The notes beneath the pieces were generated by a model. The model was not told where the DNA came from. It did not search any database and saw only the letters and a program-made list of their open reading frames with translations. Below are positions 34,501 to 49,500 of a stretch of DNA of 64,000 nucleotides, one piece after another. Within the stretch, counting starts at the first letter, position 1, and each line of letters begins with the position of its first letter. The stretch is from Siphonodentalium dalli. Lineage: Eukaryota; Mollusca; Scaphopoda; Gadilida; Siphonodentaliidae. The DNA lies in assembly GCA_032622095.1 (NCBI GenBank), contig CP136066.1, positions 9,509,784 through 9,573,783 of the forward strand, given 5' to 3'. Position numbers and translations under genes: made by a program.

Positions 34501-37500
34501 TCACTCACAGATGGCGACCAGACAATCCAGGCTTCTTAACGGTACCAGTACCGGTAACGCAACCGTCAGTACTTGGACAATTTCCATTGTACTGGTACTG
34601 AGTTTTCACAGTACACGGTACTAGGCAGTACTCAAATTAGTAGTCTATGTATGTTTGTTTAAGCAATGAATAACTTGATTTAGATGTTATTTGCAGTGTT
34701 AACAAAACCAAATTTCAACCAGTTTGTTATTGCTAAATAAATGGTGCTTGTATACATATTGTGACAATATTCACATAGAAGCAAACCTGATTTGCAACTT
34801 GCCCTGACCAAAACGGAAGGCAATAGGATCTATCGGTAGACGCAAAGAGTAGCAAAAAGTACTTATTTTGTCGCAAAGTTGGATAATTTAAATTATGCAC
34901 ATCGTCTGCATATATCATCGGGTGCCACGGTAACCTCCACCCAAAGTGACTAATTAGCGACGCTTCTATGAGTGTTGAAACATACACATACTGTGACCTA
35001 AACATAAAAGACAATTACAAATCACCAATCGCTGACTGAGCAACAGGTCTTGACTGACAGCATGTGCTGTAACTGCAGCTGAATCAATGTTGAGGGGATA
35101 TATCATGTATCATTTCTATTCTTCAAAGACACCAAATAATCAATCTGTAACGGACATGCACCATTCCTCGAGGCTCGATTTGATATGTTGTAATAAGTTA
35201 ACCCTTTACCCGACAGAACGGCCCTGTGCCAATGCTTCTCTTATATATGCGAGTCGACCATAGGTCGCCTCGCATATATAAGAGAATACATTGGCTTAAC
35301 ATATTAAAAATGATAAAATTGTCAAAGAATGTAGAAAAATATTATAAAAATTGTTAAGAACTGTAAGAAAAAATTATAAAATTGTTAAAGAATGTAAGAA
35401 AAAATGGTAAAAAGAGAATGCATTGGCACAGGGCATAACTGTGACCATCACAATGTGGTCAATGAACCGGTTCCAATGATATCCATATTTGTATGGTGTT
35501 ATTGAGACAGACCAAATATATTTTAGGCTGTTGAAGCTTTATTTGGGCGTTTTTGGCCGTTTTGTTGGGTAAAGGGTTAAATGATTGATCAATACAGACA
35601 GCTTTAGATGTCCATTATTGTATTATATTTATTTCAATCGGATTCCATAATCACAATTTTAATAGTCAGTGAACCTGTGTTTGTGAATATAAACTGCTCA
35701 TCATTAATATGTTCAAAGTTGAGGAAGCTTTTTCAACCGCTTTGTAAAAATACCAAAGCAGAAAAGCTTACCGACCTGCCAACCATCTTGAATCTTCGCT
35801 ACATATCATATTCATACATAGGAACAACGTTGCCTGTTACCAATTTGGATATAAGATCAATTACATTTATGGCGACTATGATCACTCAGTGAGGATACAC
35901 AGCGGAGTGGTTGCATGAACTCACAGAACAAATAACAAAAATATATAATAATTATGACATAAATAAAATACACCCATAGTAGTCGAGAGCACCAAATATA
36001 CCACACTCGTGATATTGTGGATTTAATCACCCACCAAAAGGCTCATGGTTAACCCATTGAGTGCCAGGGGCCGATCTCATCGGCCCTAAACATACAAAAT
36101 AAGTCTGTTAAAGAATATAAGAATAAATTATTAAAATTGTAAAAAATTGTTAAAAAAAAAAAAAGGAAAAAAAAATTGTTAGCCCAATGCATTCTCTTAT
36201 ATATGCGAGGCGACCTATGGTCGACTCGCATATATAAGAGAATGCATTGGCACAGGGTATATGGGTTGATACAAAAATCGACCTGGCACTCAAAGGGTTA
36301 AAACCACAATTCCACATGTAGTGAAAACTCGGTACTCTGAGCTATTATGGGTGTATTCTATATGATCCAATCTACTCATCAAATAGTTAAATATAATGAA
36401 TTTGATGATGCTGCTTACCAAATCTTTTCTTTTTCATCACAGATGTCGTTGGCACCATTTGAGCATACCCCTCCTCCTCTTCTTCTTCTTCTGCCTCCTC
36501 CTCCTCTACCCCCTCATCCTCCTCACAGTCGTCTTCATTCGGATTGAATGATAGATTCGCAATCTGAATATCAGATAATGTTTTAAGATAATGTTTTAAA
36601 GGGGGACTGTACCCTAAATTTGACCATTTATGGGACCATCTCCTTTTATACTCAACAGAATGTAACAAATAATGATAAAAAAAAATGATAAAAATTGTTA
36701 AAATAGATTGTAAGAAATCATGATAAAAATGATAAAAATTGTTAAAGAATATAAAAAAAAAACAAATAATAAAAAAATGATAAAAATTGTTAAAGAATGT
36801 AAGAAAAATTGATAAAAAAATATATAATTTTGTTAGGCCAATGCATTCTCTTATATATGCGAGGCGACATATGGTCGAAACAACATGGCAATTATAATGA
36901 AAATGAATTTATGACTCCAGCCATTTATTCATTTTCATTATAATTACCATGTTATTTGATCGTTCATAGAGCACACAAGAGTATTTTGCACTAATCCATG
37001 GCTCAAATTCATTCACTTGTTCATAAATGGCCGGATTTAGTGTACAGTCCCCCTATTTAAGCATTTTTATTGAGAGAAAAAAACAGCAAATGATTGAAAT
37101 AAATAAGTGACAAAAGACAATTTTCCTGATTTCAACAATATATAATGTATTCAAGCCTTCAAATAGTATGTCTGCCATTTGCAGAATGAGGTCCCCAGTG
37201 GGCTAGCATCACCAAATTCACCCTCTGGGGACCTCATTCTGATCAGGTCGCATCTTCTGGGAAGCATCTATAATCTATAGTTTCAAAGCAACATTGTTTT
37301 TAGTTACATTTCCCTTCTGGTCAGTTTCTATATCCCCTAATTTGCTGAAGGTAAATTGCATAATCGAGGTGACTAATGGGTGAATATCACCAACTTCAAT
37401 TGCGGAACTTCAATCTGATCCTAGATCTCTCAAAGCAGTTGAGGCCTAAGCAGAATAATGTCCCCAAAGGGTGACTTTGGTGATGCTAGCCCGCTCTGTG

Positions 37501-40500
37501 GCGAAGCATCACTAAATTCATCTTTATTCAGAAAATGTCAAACAGACTATTTCAAATCTTGAATGTTACAACGTAATTCAGCAATTGAAGTTGATATTAT
37601 AAGTTACAGTGTTTCCAATAGAGTGATAAAAGGCTCAGCGGGACCAATACCATCCGTTGTGAAGCGGAGTGTTGTATTGTTGTGAAGCGGAGTGTTGTAT
37701 TGTTGTGAAGCGGAGTGTTGTATTGTTGTGAAGCGGAGTGTTGTATTGTTGTGAAGCGGAGTGTTGTATTGTTGTGAAGCGGAGTGTTGTATTGTTGTGA
37801 AGCGGAGTGTTGTATTGTTGTGAAGCGGAGTGTTGTATTGTTGTGAAGCGGAGTGTTGTATTGTTGCCGCCGAGCTTTATATCATGGTGGAGACACATTA
37901 AGGTATTCACCATGTCAACAATTCTAACCAATTGGAAATAATTCCCCACATGCGAGTGTGCTTGCTGAATGTCAAACATTAAGTTTTGAACAAATGGCTT
38001 CACATTAAATCTGATATATTCGGGTTTATTGATGTGACTTTACATACTATGTATATACATGTACTCATAAAATGACAAAGACTGCCAAAACTAATTGCAA
38101 ACTGTCAAAATTAAAAACTACATGTTAAAAGTACAAACATGAAGATTGTTCGAATTATTCACAGAACTTTTCCATTTCTTATTTAGTTTCAGTAAAAAAA
38201 AGTTGTTGGTGGGTTGGTAAATTGGTGTCGGCTTAGCCAATCAATTTCTCAAAAATAAATGAACTATCGTACAATTTTGTTTTTAGTGCTTGTAAATTAT
38301 CAGATGCTGAATTTAAGTTAGACACCTGTGACTCAGATTAATATATTATAAAGAAATGCAGAAATATGACTGATGAAAGTTAATGCTTCTTTTTAGATGA
38401 AATTCTTATTGTGACCAATAAATATCTTCTGCTGATATTTTCAGCCTATAGTATTTTATACCAACAATAGTAAAATTGAGATTGTATTAAAAAAATGTTG
38501 ATTCTTGATTACAGTGTCATAATGATTTCAGTTCACACTTACCAGGTCAGGCACATCCTGAATTCCACTATTATAGTGGTACCGGTATATGACTATAACA
38601 TATTCATATTTCCTTTATTTGCGTTGGGAATAGAAGACGGCGCAAACCAGTGCACTAAATGAACAGTCTTCCGACAAAATTTGTTGTGCAATCTTTTGCG
38701 CCAGGTTTGTTATTCAATAATATTATATTATTACGAATATATGTCTATCTAAATGACAATAACATGATGACTCAATCGCTCATTCATAACAACATTTCAA
38801 CTAATTGCATGCTAATTGAGTTGTGCCATCATGATTAATCATTCTCATGGACAAATTATATGTTACTTGTATGATACCGAATTAGAGCGACACTGATTTT
38901 GAATAATATTTTTGTGAAATATGATTTAGGATTATCCCTCTTTTATCAAATTAACAAAACGGTAATGGGCATATACCACTATAATAGTGGAACTCAGGAT
39001 GTGCCTGACCTGCTCACACTAACACCCATCTCCTGTAAAACAGTTTTATGATATACTAGCTGGGGTACCCAACATCATGATTACAGTCCACACTCACACC
39101 CATCTCCTGTAAAACAGTTTTATGATATACTAGCTGGGGTACCCGGCATCATGATTACAGTCCACACTCACACCCATCTACTGTAAACAGTTTTATGTCA
39201 GATATACTCGATACTAGCTGGGGTACCCGGCATTGTTCGGGTAAAGATTAGAAACAACTTGAAGTGTTTTGACAAACATTTACTCAATTTCAAAGAACTT
39301 ATTTGGTAACCGCATTGGTGGTCTTTCCTTCTGCTACTAGTATATGGATGAAGAGGTTTTTCTATCATCCTGATATGGTATAATAAAGAGCGTTACAGTC
39401 GCTTATGCTATTTGAGGCAATGTCTGACGTTGAGTGCGGTCTCTGTGGAGACTAGTGATAAAGAGTGTTCACTGTTGATCTATTCCTGGTATGGTATGAA
39501 TAAAGAGCGTTATGGTCGCTTATGCTATTGGAGGCAATGTCTGACGTTGAGTGCGGTCTCTGTGGAGACTAGTGATAAAGAGCGTTCACTGTTGATCTAT
39601 TCCTGGTATGGTATGAATAAAGAGCGTTATGGTCGCTTATGCTATTCGAGGCAATGTCTGACGTTGAGTGCGGTCTCTGTGGAGACTAGTGATAAAGAGC
39701 GTTCACTGTTGATCTATTCCTGGTATGGTATGAATAAAGAGCGTTCTGCTCGATTATGTGCAGCAACTTGTTAACAACATTCCGTGCGAAGTCTCAGCTG
39801 GACTTTTTAAGGTAGGGCCCTGCGAATCGGAAATTCGGCAACCGAATTGAATCTCAAATCGAATCTCAAATCGAATCGAATTTTGCGACTCAGACTGACA
39901 TCGTTCTCAGCATTATTTTTGAACGAAAATCAAAACTGTATATCACTTAGTCTAACATGTGAAATATATGCAATCTAAAGATTTCTAAGCAGACCTTGAC
40001 ACCGACTATAAAATGAATAATTACTACTGAAAATACACTACTCGACTACTCCAGCAGTGAGTATATATATAGTATAGCGTTTATTAATTTGATATTACCA
40101 AAGACTACGACTGTATATTGCAAGGATTTCAGGACTGATGTGTGTTGTATTGTATCATAAACAATGGCATGCATATTGATGTGTATGACCCACCGCATCA
40201 GTACCCGGATGGCTACTTATAATAATGTATTCCGTTTTGATGGGCGGTAACTCTATATAATCATCATGTGTGTTCATCCTTGAATTTAATAAAATATTGC
40301 GATACCTGGCTTTCTTGTAAATCTGAAAGCGTTTATGTGAGGGACCAGAGTAACATGTTAATATATGTGGATCGTTGGACATTAACAGTGTGGGGGAATA
40401 TAAATGTATTAATATTCACTTAATATTCAACAATCTGATCTTGACACCGAATCAAATCTTCGAAGCTTCGCAAGCGCTAATCTGAGGTCAATGGGACCTA

Positions 40501-43500
40501 TCTAATAAGATTCTCAACGTAAAATGACCACTATAACAAATAATCATCTTCGAGGGTCTGTCAAGGGTCCATCCATTTGGTCGCCTACAGCCAGACAAAC
40601 AAACGAACAAACAGAATTGAGTTTTATTAGTATAGATCATGGACTCGCACCCATCTCCTGTGAAGCAGTTTTATGATATATCATACCTTCATTTTTTCTC
40701 TTTTTTTCATGTCTTGTTTCTGTTTTTCAAGCAGTCTTGCCTCGGCATCTTTTTTAGCAAGTTGTTTTTCTCGTTCGTTTATTACATGTTCCTGTTTGGC
40801 TTTCATCTCATCTAGGGTAACCAATCCTGGAACAAACACAAAAACAAACTTTAACCCTTTGAGTGCCAGGGGCCGATCTCATCGGCCCTAAACCTACAAA
40901 ATAAGTCTGTTAAAGAATATAAGAATAAATGATTAAAATTGTATAAAAAAAAATAAAAAAAATAAAAAAAAAGGTTAGGCCAATGCATTCTCTTATATAT
41001 GCGAGGCGACCTATGGTCGACTCGCATATATAACAGAATGCATTGGCACAGGGTATATGGGTTGATAAAAAAATCGGACCTGGCACTCAAAGGGTTAATA
41101 TTGTTCCTGAATGGTATCTTCCATTCAGTCCTAAAAGTAAGCAGTGAACTTTCATACATTGTACTTGTTACATGTTTTCAGTTATACTATTACTGCAGGC
41201 GCGATGGAGATATTATACTATTACTGCAGGCGCGATGGAGATATTATACTATTACTGCAGGCGCGATGGAGATATTATACTATTACTGCAGGCGCGATGG
41301 AGATATTATACTATTACTGCAGGCGCGATGGAGATATTATACTATTACTGCAGGCGCGATGGAGATATTATACTATTACTGCAGGCGCGATGGAGATATT
41401 ATACTATTACTGCAGGCGCGATGGAGATATTATACTATTACTGCAGGCGCGATGGAGATATTATACTATTACTGCAGGCGCGATGGAGATATTATACTAT
41501 TACTGCAGGCGCGATGGAGATATTATATATATTAATTATACTATTACTGCAGGCGCGATGGAGATATTAGATATATTAATTATACTATTACTGCAGGCGA
41601 TGGAGATATTAGTTATACTATTACTGCAGGCGATGGAGATATTAGTTATACTATTACTGCAGGCGATGGAGATATTAGTTATACTATTACTGCAGGCGAT
41701 GGAGATATTAGTTATACTATTACTGCAGGCGATGGAGATATTAGTTATACTATTACTGCAGGCGCGATGGAGATATTAGTTATACTATTACTGCAGGCGA
41801 TGGAGATATTAGTTATACTATTACTGCAGGCGCGATGGAGATATTAGTTATACTATTACTGCAGGCGCGATGGAGATATTAGTTATACTATTACTGCAGG
41901 CGATGGAGATATTAGTTATACTATTACTGCAGGCGATGGAGATATTAGTTATACTATTACTGCAGGCGATGGAGATATTAGATTATTACTGCAGGCGATG
42001 GAGATATTAGTTATACTATTACTGCAGGCGCGATGGAGATATTAGTTATACTATTACTGCAGGCGCGATGGAGATATTAGTTATACTATTACTGCAGGCG
42101 ATGGAGATATTAGTTATACTATTACTGCAGGCGATGGAGATATTATATATACTATTACTGCAGGCGCGATGGAGATATTAGTTATACTATTACTGCAGGC
42201 GCGATGGAGATATTAGTTATACTATTACTGCAGGCGCGATGGAGATATTAGTTATACTATTACTGCAGGCGATGGAGATATTAGTTATACTATTACTGCA
42301 GGCGATGGAGATATTAGATTATTACTGCAGGCGATGGAGATATTAGATTATTACTGCAGGCGATGGAGATATTAGATTATTACTGCAGGCGATGGAGATA
42401 TTAGTTATACTATTACTGCAGGCGATGGAGATATTAGTTATACTATTACTGCAGGCGATGGAGATATTAGTTATACTATTACTGCAGGCGATGGAGATAT
42501 TAGTTATACTATTACTGCAGGCGATGGAGATATTAGATTATTACTGCAGGCGATGGAGATATTAGTTATACTATTACTGCAGGCGATGGAGATATTAGAT
42601 TATTACTGCAGGCGATGGAGATATTAGTTATACTATTACTGCAGGCGATGGAGATATTAGTTATACTATTACTGCAGGCGATGGAGATATTAGTTATACT
42701 ATTACTGCAGGCGATGGAGATATTAGTTATACTATTACTGCAGGCGCGATGGAGATATTAGTTATACTATTACTGCAGGCGCGATGGAGATATTAGTTAT
42801 ACTATTACTGCAGGCGCGATGGAGATATTAGTTATATTAATTATACTATTACTGCAGGCGATGGAGATATTATATATACTATTACTGCAGGCGATGGAGA
42901 TATTATATATACTATTACTGCAGGCGATGGAGATATTATATATACTATTACTGCAGGCGATGGAGATATTAGTTATACTATTACTGTAGGCGATGGAGAT
43001 ATTAGTTATACTATTACTGCAGGCGATGGAGATATTAGTTATACTATTACTGCAGGCGATGGAGATATTAGTTATACTATTACTGCAGGCGATGGAGATA
43101 TTAGTTATACTATTACTGCAGGCGATGAAGATATTAGTTATACTATTACTGCAGGCGATGGAGATATTAGATTATTACTGCAGGCGATGGAGATATTAGA
43201 TTATTACTGCAGGCGATGGAGATATTAGTTATACTATTACTGCAGGCGATGGAGATATTATATATACTATTACTGCAGGCGATGGAGATATTATATATAC
43301 TATTACTGCAGGCGATGGAGATATTATATATACTATTACTGCAGGCGATGGAGATATTAGTTATACTATTACTGCAGGCGATGGAGATATTAGTTATACT
43401 ATTACTGCAGGCGATGGAGATATTAGATTATTACTGCAGGCGCGATGGAGATATTAGTTATACTATTACTGCAGGCGATGGAGATATTAGTTATACTATT

Positions 43501-46500
43501 ACTGCAGGCGATGGAGATATTATATATACTATTACTGCAGGCGCGATGGAGATATTAGTTATACTATTACTGCAGGCGCGATGGAGATATTAGTTATACT
43601 ATTACTGCAGGCGCGATGGAGATATTAGTTATACTATTACTGCAGGCGATGGAGATATTAGTTATACTATTACTGCAGGCGATGGAGATATTAGATTATT
43701 ACTGCAGGCGATGGAGATATTAGATTATTACTGTAGGCGATGGAGATATTAGATTATTACTGCAGGCGATGGAGATATTAGTTATACTATTACTGCAGGC
43801 GATGGAGATATTAGTTATACTATTACTGCAGGCGATGGAGATATTAGTTATACTATTACTGCAGGCGATGGAGATATTAGTTATACTATTACTGCAGGCG
43901 ATGGAGATATTAGATTATTACTGCAGGCGATGGAGATATTAGTTATACTATTACTGCAGGCGATGGAGATATTAGATTATTACTGCAGGCGATGGAGATA
44001 TTAGTTATACTATTACTGCAGGCGATGGAGATATTAGTTATACTATTACTGCAGGCGATGGAGATATTAGTTATACTATTACTGCAGGCGATGGAGATAT
44101 TAGTTATACTATTACTGCAGGCGCGATGGAGATATTAGTTATACTATTACTGCAGGCGCGATGGAGATATTAGTTATACTATTACTGCAGGCGCGATGGA
44201 GATATTAGTTATATTAATTATACTATTACTGCAGGCGATGGAGATATTATATATACTATTATTGCAGGCGATGGAGATATTATATATACTATTACTGCAG
44301 GCGATGGAGATATTATATATACTATTACTGCAGGCGATGGAGATATTAGTTATACTATTACTGTAGGCGATGGAGATATTAGTTATACTATTACTGCAGG
44401 CGATGGAGATATTAGTTATACTATTACTGCAGGCGATGGAGATATTAGTTATACTATTACTGCAGGCGATGGAGATATTAGTTATACTATTACTGCAGGC
44501 GATGAAGATATTAGTTATACTATTACTGCAGGCGATGGAGATATTAGATTATTACTGCAGGCGATGGAGATATTAGATTATTACTGCAGGCGATGGAGAT
44601 ATTAGTTATACTATTACTGCAGGCGATGGAGATATTATATATACTATTACTGCAGGCGATGGAGATATTATATATACTATTACTGCAGGCGATGGAGATA
44701 TTATATATACTATTACTGCAGGCGATGGAGATATTAGTTATACTATTACTGCAGGCGATGGAGATATTAGTTATACTATTACTGCAGGCGATGGAGATAT
44801 TAGTTATACTATTACTGCAGGCGATGGAGATATTAGTTATACTATTACTGCAGGCGATGGAGATATTATATATACTATTACTGCAGGCGATGGAGATATT
44901 AGTTATACTATTACTGCAGGCGATGGAGATATTAGTTATACTATTACTGCAGGCGATGGAGATATTATATATACTATTACTGCAGGCGATGGAGATATTA
45001 TATATACTATTACTGCAGGCGATGGAGATATTAGTTATACTATTACTGCAGGCGATGGAGATATTAGTTATACTATTACTGCAGGCGATGGAGATATTAG
45101 TTATACTATTACTGCAGGCGATGGAGATATTAGTTATACTATTACTGCAGGCGATGGAGATATTAGTTATACTATTACTGCAGGCGATGGAGATATTATA
45201 TATACTATTACTGCAGGCGATGGAGATATTATATATACTATTACTGCAGGCGATGGAGATATTAGTTATACTATTACTGCAGGCGATGGAGATATTAGTT
45301 ATACTATTACTGCAGGCGATGGAGATATTAGTTATACTATTACTGCAGGCGATGGAGATATTAGTTATACTATTACTGCAGGCGATGGAGATATTAGTTA
45401 TACTATTACTGCAGGCGATGGAGATATTAGTTATACTATTACTGCAGGCGATGGAGATATTAGTTATACTATTACTGCAGGCGCGATGGAGATATTAGTT
45501 ATATTAATTATACTATTAGTATTACTGCAGGCGATGGAGATATTATATATACTATTACTGCAGGCGATGGAGATATTATATATACTATTACTGCAGGCGA
45601 TGGAGATATTAGTTATACTATTACTGCAGGCGATGGAGATATTAGTTATACTATTACTGCAGGCGATGGAGATATTAGTTATACTATTACTGCAGGCGAT
45701 GGAGATATTAGTTATACTATTACTGCAGGCGATGGAGATATTAGTTATACTATTGCTGCAGGCGATGGAGATATTAGTTATACTATTACTGCAGGCGATG
45801 GAGATATTAGATTATTACTGCAGGCGATGGAGATATTAGATTATTACTGCAGGCGATGGAGATATTAGTTATACTATTACTGCAGGCGATGGAGATATTA
45901 TATATACTATTACTGCAGGCGATGGAGATATTATATATACTATTACTGCAGGCGATGGAGATATTATATATACTATTACTGCAGGAGATATTAGTTATAC
46001 TATTACTGCAGGCGATGGAAATATTAGTTATACTATTACTGCAGGCGATGGAGATATTAGTTATACTATTACTGCAGGTGATGGAGATATTAGTTATACT
46101 ATTACTGCAGGCGATGGAGATATTATATATACTATTACTGCAGGCGATGGAGATATTATATATACTATTACTGCAGGCGATGGAGATATTAGTTATACTA
46201 TTACTGCAGGCGATGGAGATATTAGTTATACTATTACTGCAGGCGATGGAGATATTAGTTATACTATTACTGCAGGCGATGGAGATATTAGTTATACTAT
46301 TACTGCAGGCGATGGAGATATTAGTTATACTATTACTGCAGGCGATGGAGATATTATATATACTATTACTGCAGGCGATGGAGATATTATATATACTATT
46401 ACTGCAGGCGATGGAGATATTAGTTATACTATTACTGCAGGCGATGGAGATATTAGTTATACTATTACTGCAGGCGATGGAGATATTAGTTATACTATTA

Positions 46501-49500
46501 CTGCAGGCGATGGAGATATTAGTTATACTATTACTGCAGGCGATGGAGATATTAGTTATACTATTACTGCAGGCGATGGAGATATTAGTTATACTATTAC
46601 TGCAGGCGATGGAGATATTAGTTATACTATTACTGCAGGCGATGGAGATATTATATATACTATTACTGCAGGCGATGGAGATATTATATATACTATTACT
46701 GCAGGCGATGGAGATATTATATATACTATTACTGCAGGCGATGGAGATATTAGTTATACTATTACTGCAGGCGATGGAGATATTAGTTATACTATTACTG
46801 CAGGCGATGGAGATATTAGTTATACTATTACTGCAGGCGATGGAGATATTAGTTATACTATTACTGCAGGCGATGGAGATATTAGTTATACTATTACTGC
46901 AGGCGATGGAGATATTAGTTATACTATTACTGCAGGCGATGGAGATATTAGTTATACTATTACTGCAGGCGCGATGGAGATATTAGTTATACTATTACTG
47001 CAGGCGATGGAGATATTAGTTATACTATTACTGCAGGCGATGGAGATATTAGTTATACTATTACTGCAGGCGATGGAGATATTAGTTATACTATTACTGC
47101 AGGCGATGGAGATATTAGTTATACTATTACTGCAGGCGATGGAGATATTAGTTATACTATTACTGCAGGCGCGATGGAGATATTAGATATACTATTACTG
47201 CAGGCGATGGAGATATTAGATATACTATTACTGCAGGCGATGGAGATATTAGTTATACTATTACTGCAGGCGATGGAGATATTAGTTATACTATTACTGC
47301 AGGCGATGGAGATATTAGATTATTACTGCAGGCGATGGAGATATTAGTTATACTATTACTGCAGGCGATGGAGATATTAGTTATACTATTACTGCAGGCG
47401 ATGGAGATATTAGTTATACTATTACTGCAGGCGATGGGGATATTAATTATACTATTACTGCAGGCGATGGAGATATTAGTTATACTATTACTGCAGGCGA
47501 TGGAGATATTAGTTATACTATTACTGCAGGCGATGGAGATATTAGTTATACTATTACTGCAGGCGATGGAGATATTATATATACTATTACTGCAGGCGAT
47601 GGAGATATTAGTTATACTATTACTGCAGGCGATGGAGATATTAGTTATACTATTACTGCAGGCGATGGAGATATTATATATACTATTACTGCAGGCGATG
47701 GAGATATTATATATACTATTACTGCAGGCGATGGAGATATTAGTTATACTATTACTGCAGGCGATGGAGATATTAGTTATACTATTACTGCAGGCGATGG
47801 AGATATTAGTTATACTATTACTGCAGGCGATGGAGATATTAGTTATACTATTACTGCAGGCGATGGAGATATTAGTTATACTATTACTGCAGGCGATGGA
47901 GATATTATATATACTATTACTGCAGGCGATGGAGATATTATATATACTATTACTGCAGGCGATGGAGATATTAGTTATACTATTACTGCAGGCGATGGAG
48001 ATATTAGTTATACTATTACTGCAGGCGATGGAGATATTAGTTATACTATTACTGCAGGCGATGGAGATATTAGTTATACTATTACTGCAGGCGATGGAGA
48101 TATTAGTTATACTATTACTGCAGGCGATGGAGATATTAGTTATACTATTACTGCAGGCGATGGAGATATTAGTTATACTATTACTGCAGGCGCGATGGAG
48201 ATATTAGTTATATTAATTATACTATTAGTATTACTGCAGGCGATGGAGATATTATATATACTATTACTGCAGGCGATGGAGATATTATATATACTATTAC
48301 TGCAGGCGATGGAGATATTAGTTATACTATTACTGCAGGCGATGGAGATATTAGTTATACTATTACTGCAGGCGATGGAGATATTAGTTATACTATTACT
48401 GCAGGCGATGGAGATATTAGTTATACTATTACTGCAGGCGATGGAGATATTAGTTATACTATTGCTGCAGGCGATGGAGATATTAGTTATACTATTACTG
48501 CAGGCGATGGAGATATTAGATTATTACTGCAGGCGATGGAGATATTAGATTATTACTGCAGGCGATGGAGATATTAGTTATACTATTACTGCAGGCGATG
48601 GAGATATTATATATACTATTACTGCAGGCGATGGAGATATTATATATACTATTACTGCAGGCGATGGAGATATTATATATACTATTACTGCAGGAGATAT
48701 TAGTTATACTATTACTGCAGGCGATGGAAATATTAGTTATACTATTACTGCAGGCGATGGAGATATTAGTTATACTATTACTGCAGGTGATGGAGATATT
48801 AGTTATACTATTACTGCAGGCGATGGAGATATTATATATACTATTACTGCAGGCGATGGAGATATTATATATACTATTACTGCAGGCGATGGAGATATTA
48901 GTTATACTATTACTGCAGGCGATGGAGATATTAGTTATACTATTACTGCAGGCGATGGAGATATTAGTTATACTATTACTGCAGGCGATGGAGATATTAG
49001 TTATACTATTACTGCAGGCGATGGAGATATTAGTTATACTATTACTGCAGGCGATGGAGATATTATATATACTATTACTGCAGGCGATGGAGATATTATA
49101 TATACTATTACTGCAGGCGATGGAGATATTAGTTATACTATTACTGCAGGCGATGGAGATATTAGTTATACTATTACTGCAGGCGATGGAGATATTAGTT
49201 ATACTATTACTGCAGGCGATGGAGATATTAGTTATACTATTACTGCAGGCGATGGAGATATTAGTTATACTATTACTGCAGGCGATGGAGATATTAGTTA
49301 TACTATTACTGCAGGCGATGGAGATATTAGTTATACTATTACTGCAGGCGATGGAGATATTATATATACTATTACTGCAGGCGATGGAGATATTATATAT
49401 ACTATTACTGCAGGCGATGGAGATATTATATATACTATTACTGCAGGCGATGGAGATATTAGTTATACTATTACTGCAGGCGATGGAGATATTAGTTATA

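Noticed and set aside
36387-36668. Independent 93-residue acidic protein
   Set aside because: The real part is FAM50 exon 3 (36419-36563); the rest of the frame reads into introns and MITE N.
39412-39774. 120-codon frame with three 39-residue repeats
   Set aside because: The 117-bp minisatellite within FAM50 intron 2; no family resemblance and identical DNA units.
41144-41779. 211-codon frame through the start of the satellite
   Set aside because: The 31-bp units cycle all three frames without a stop, giving long but meaningless open frames in every phase.
45856-46986. 376-codon open frame [11 protein letters not shown]-type (and about ten like it, 41.1-50.3 kb)
   Set aside because: It is the 33-bp satellite read in one frame. 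The period is a multiple of three without stops, there is no gene context, and it collapses where 29- or 31-bp units occur.
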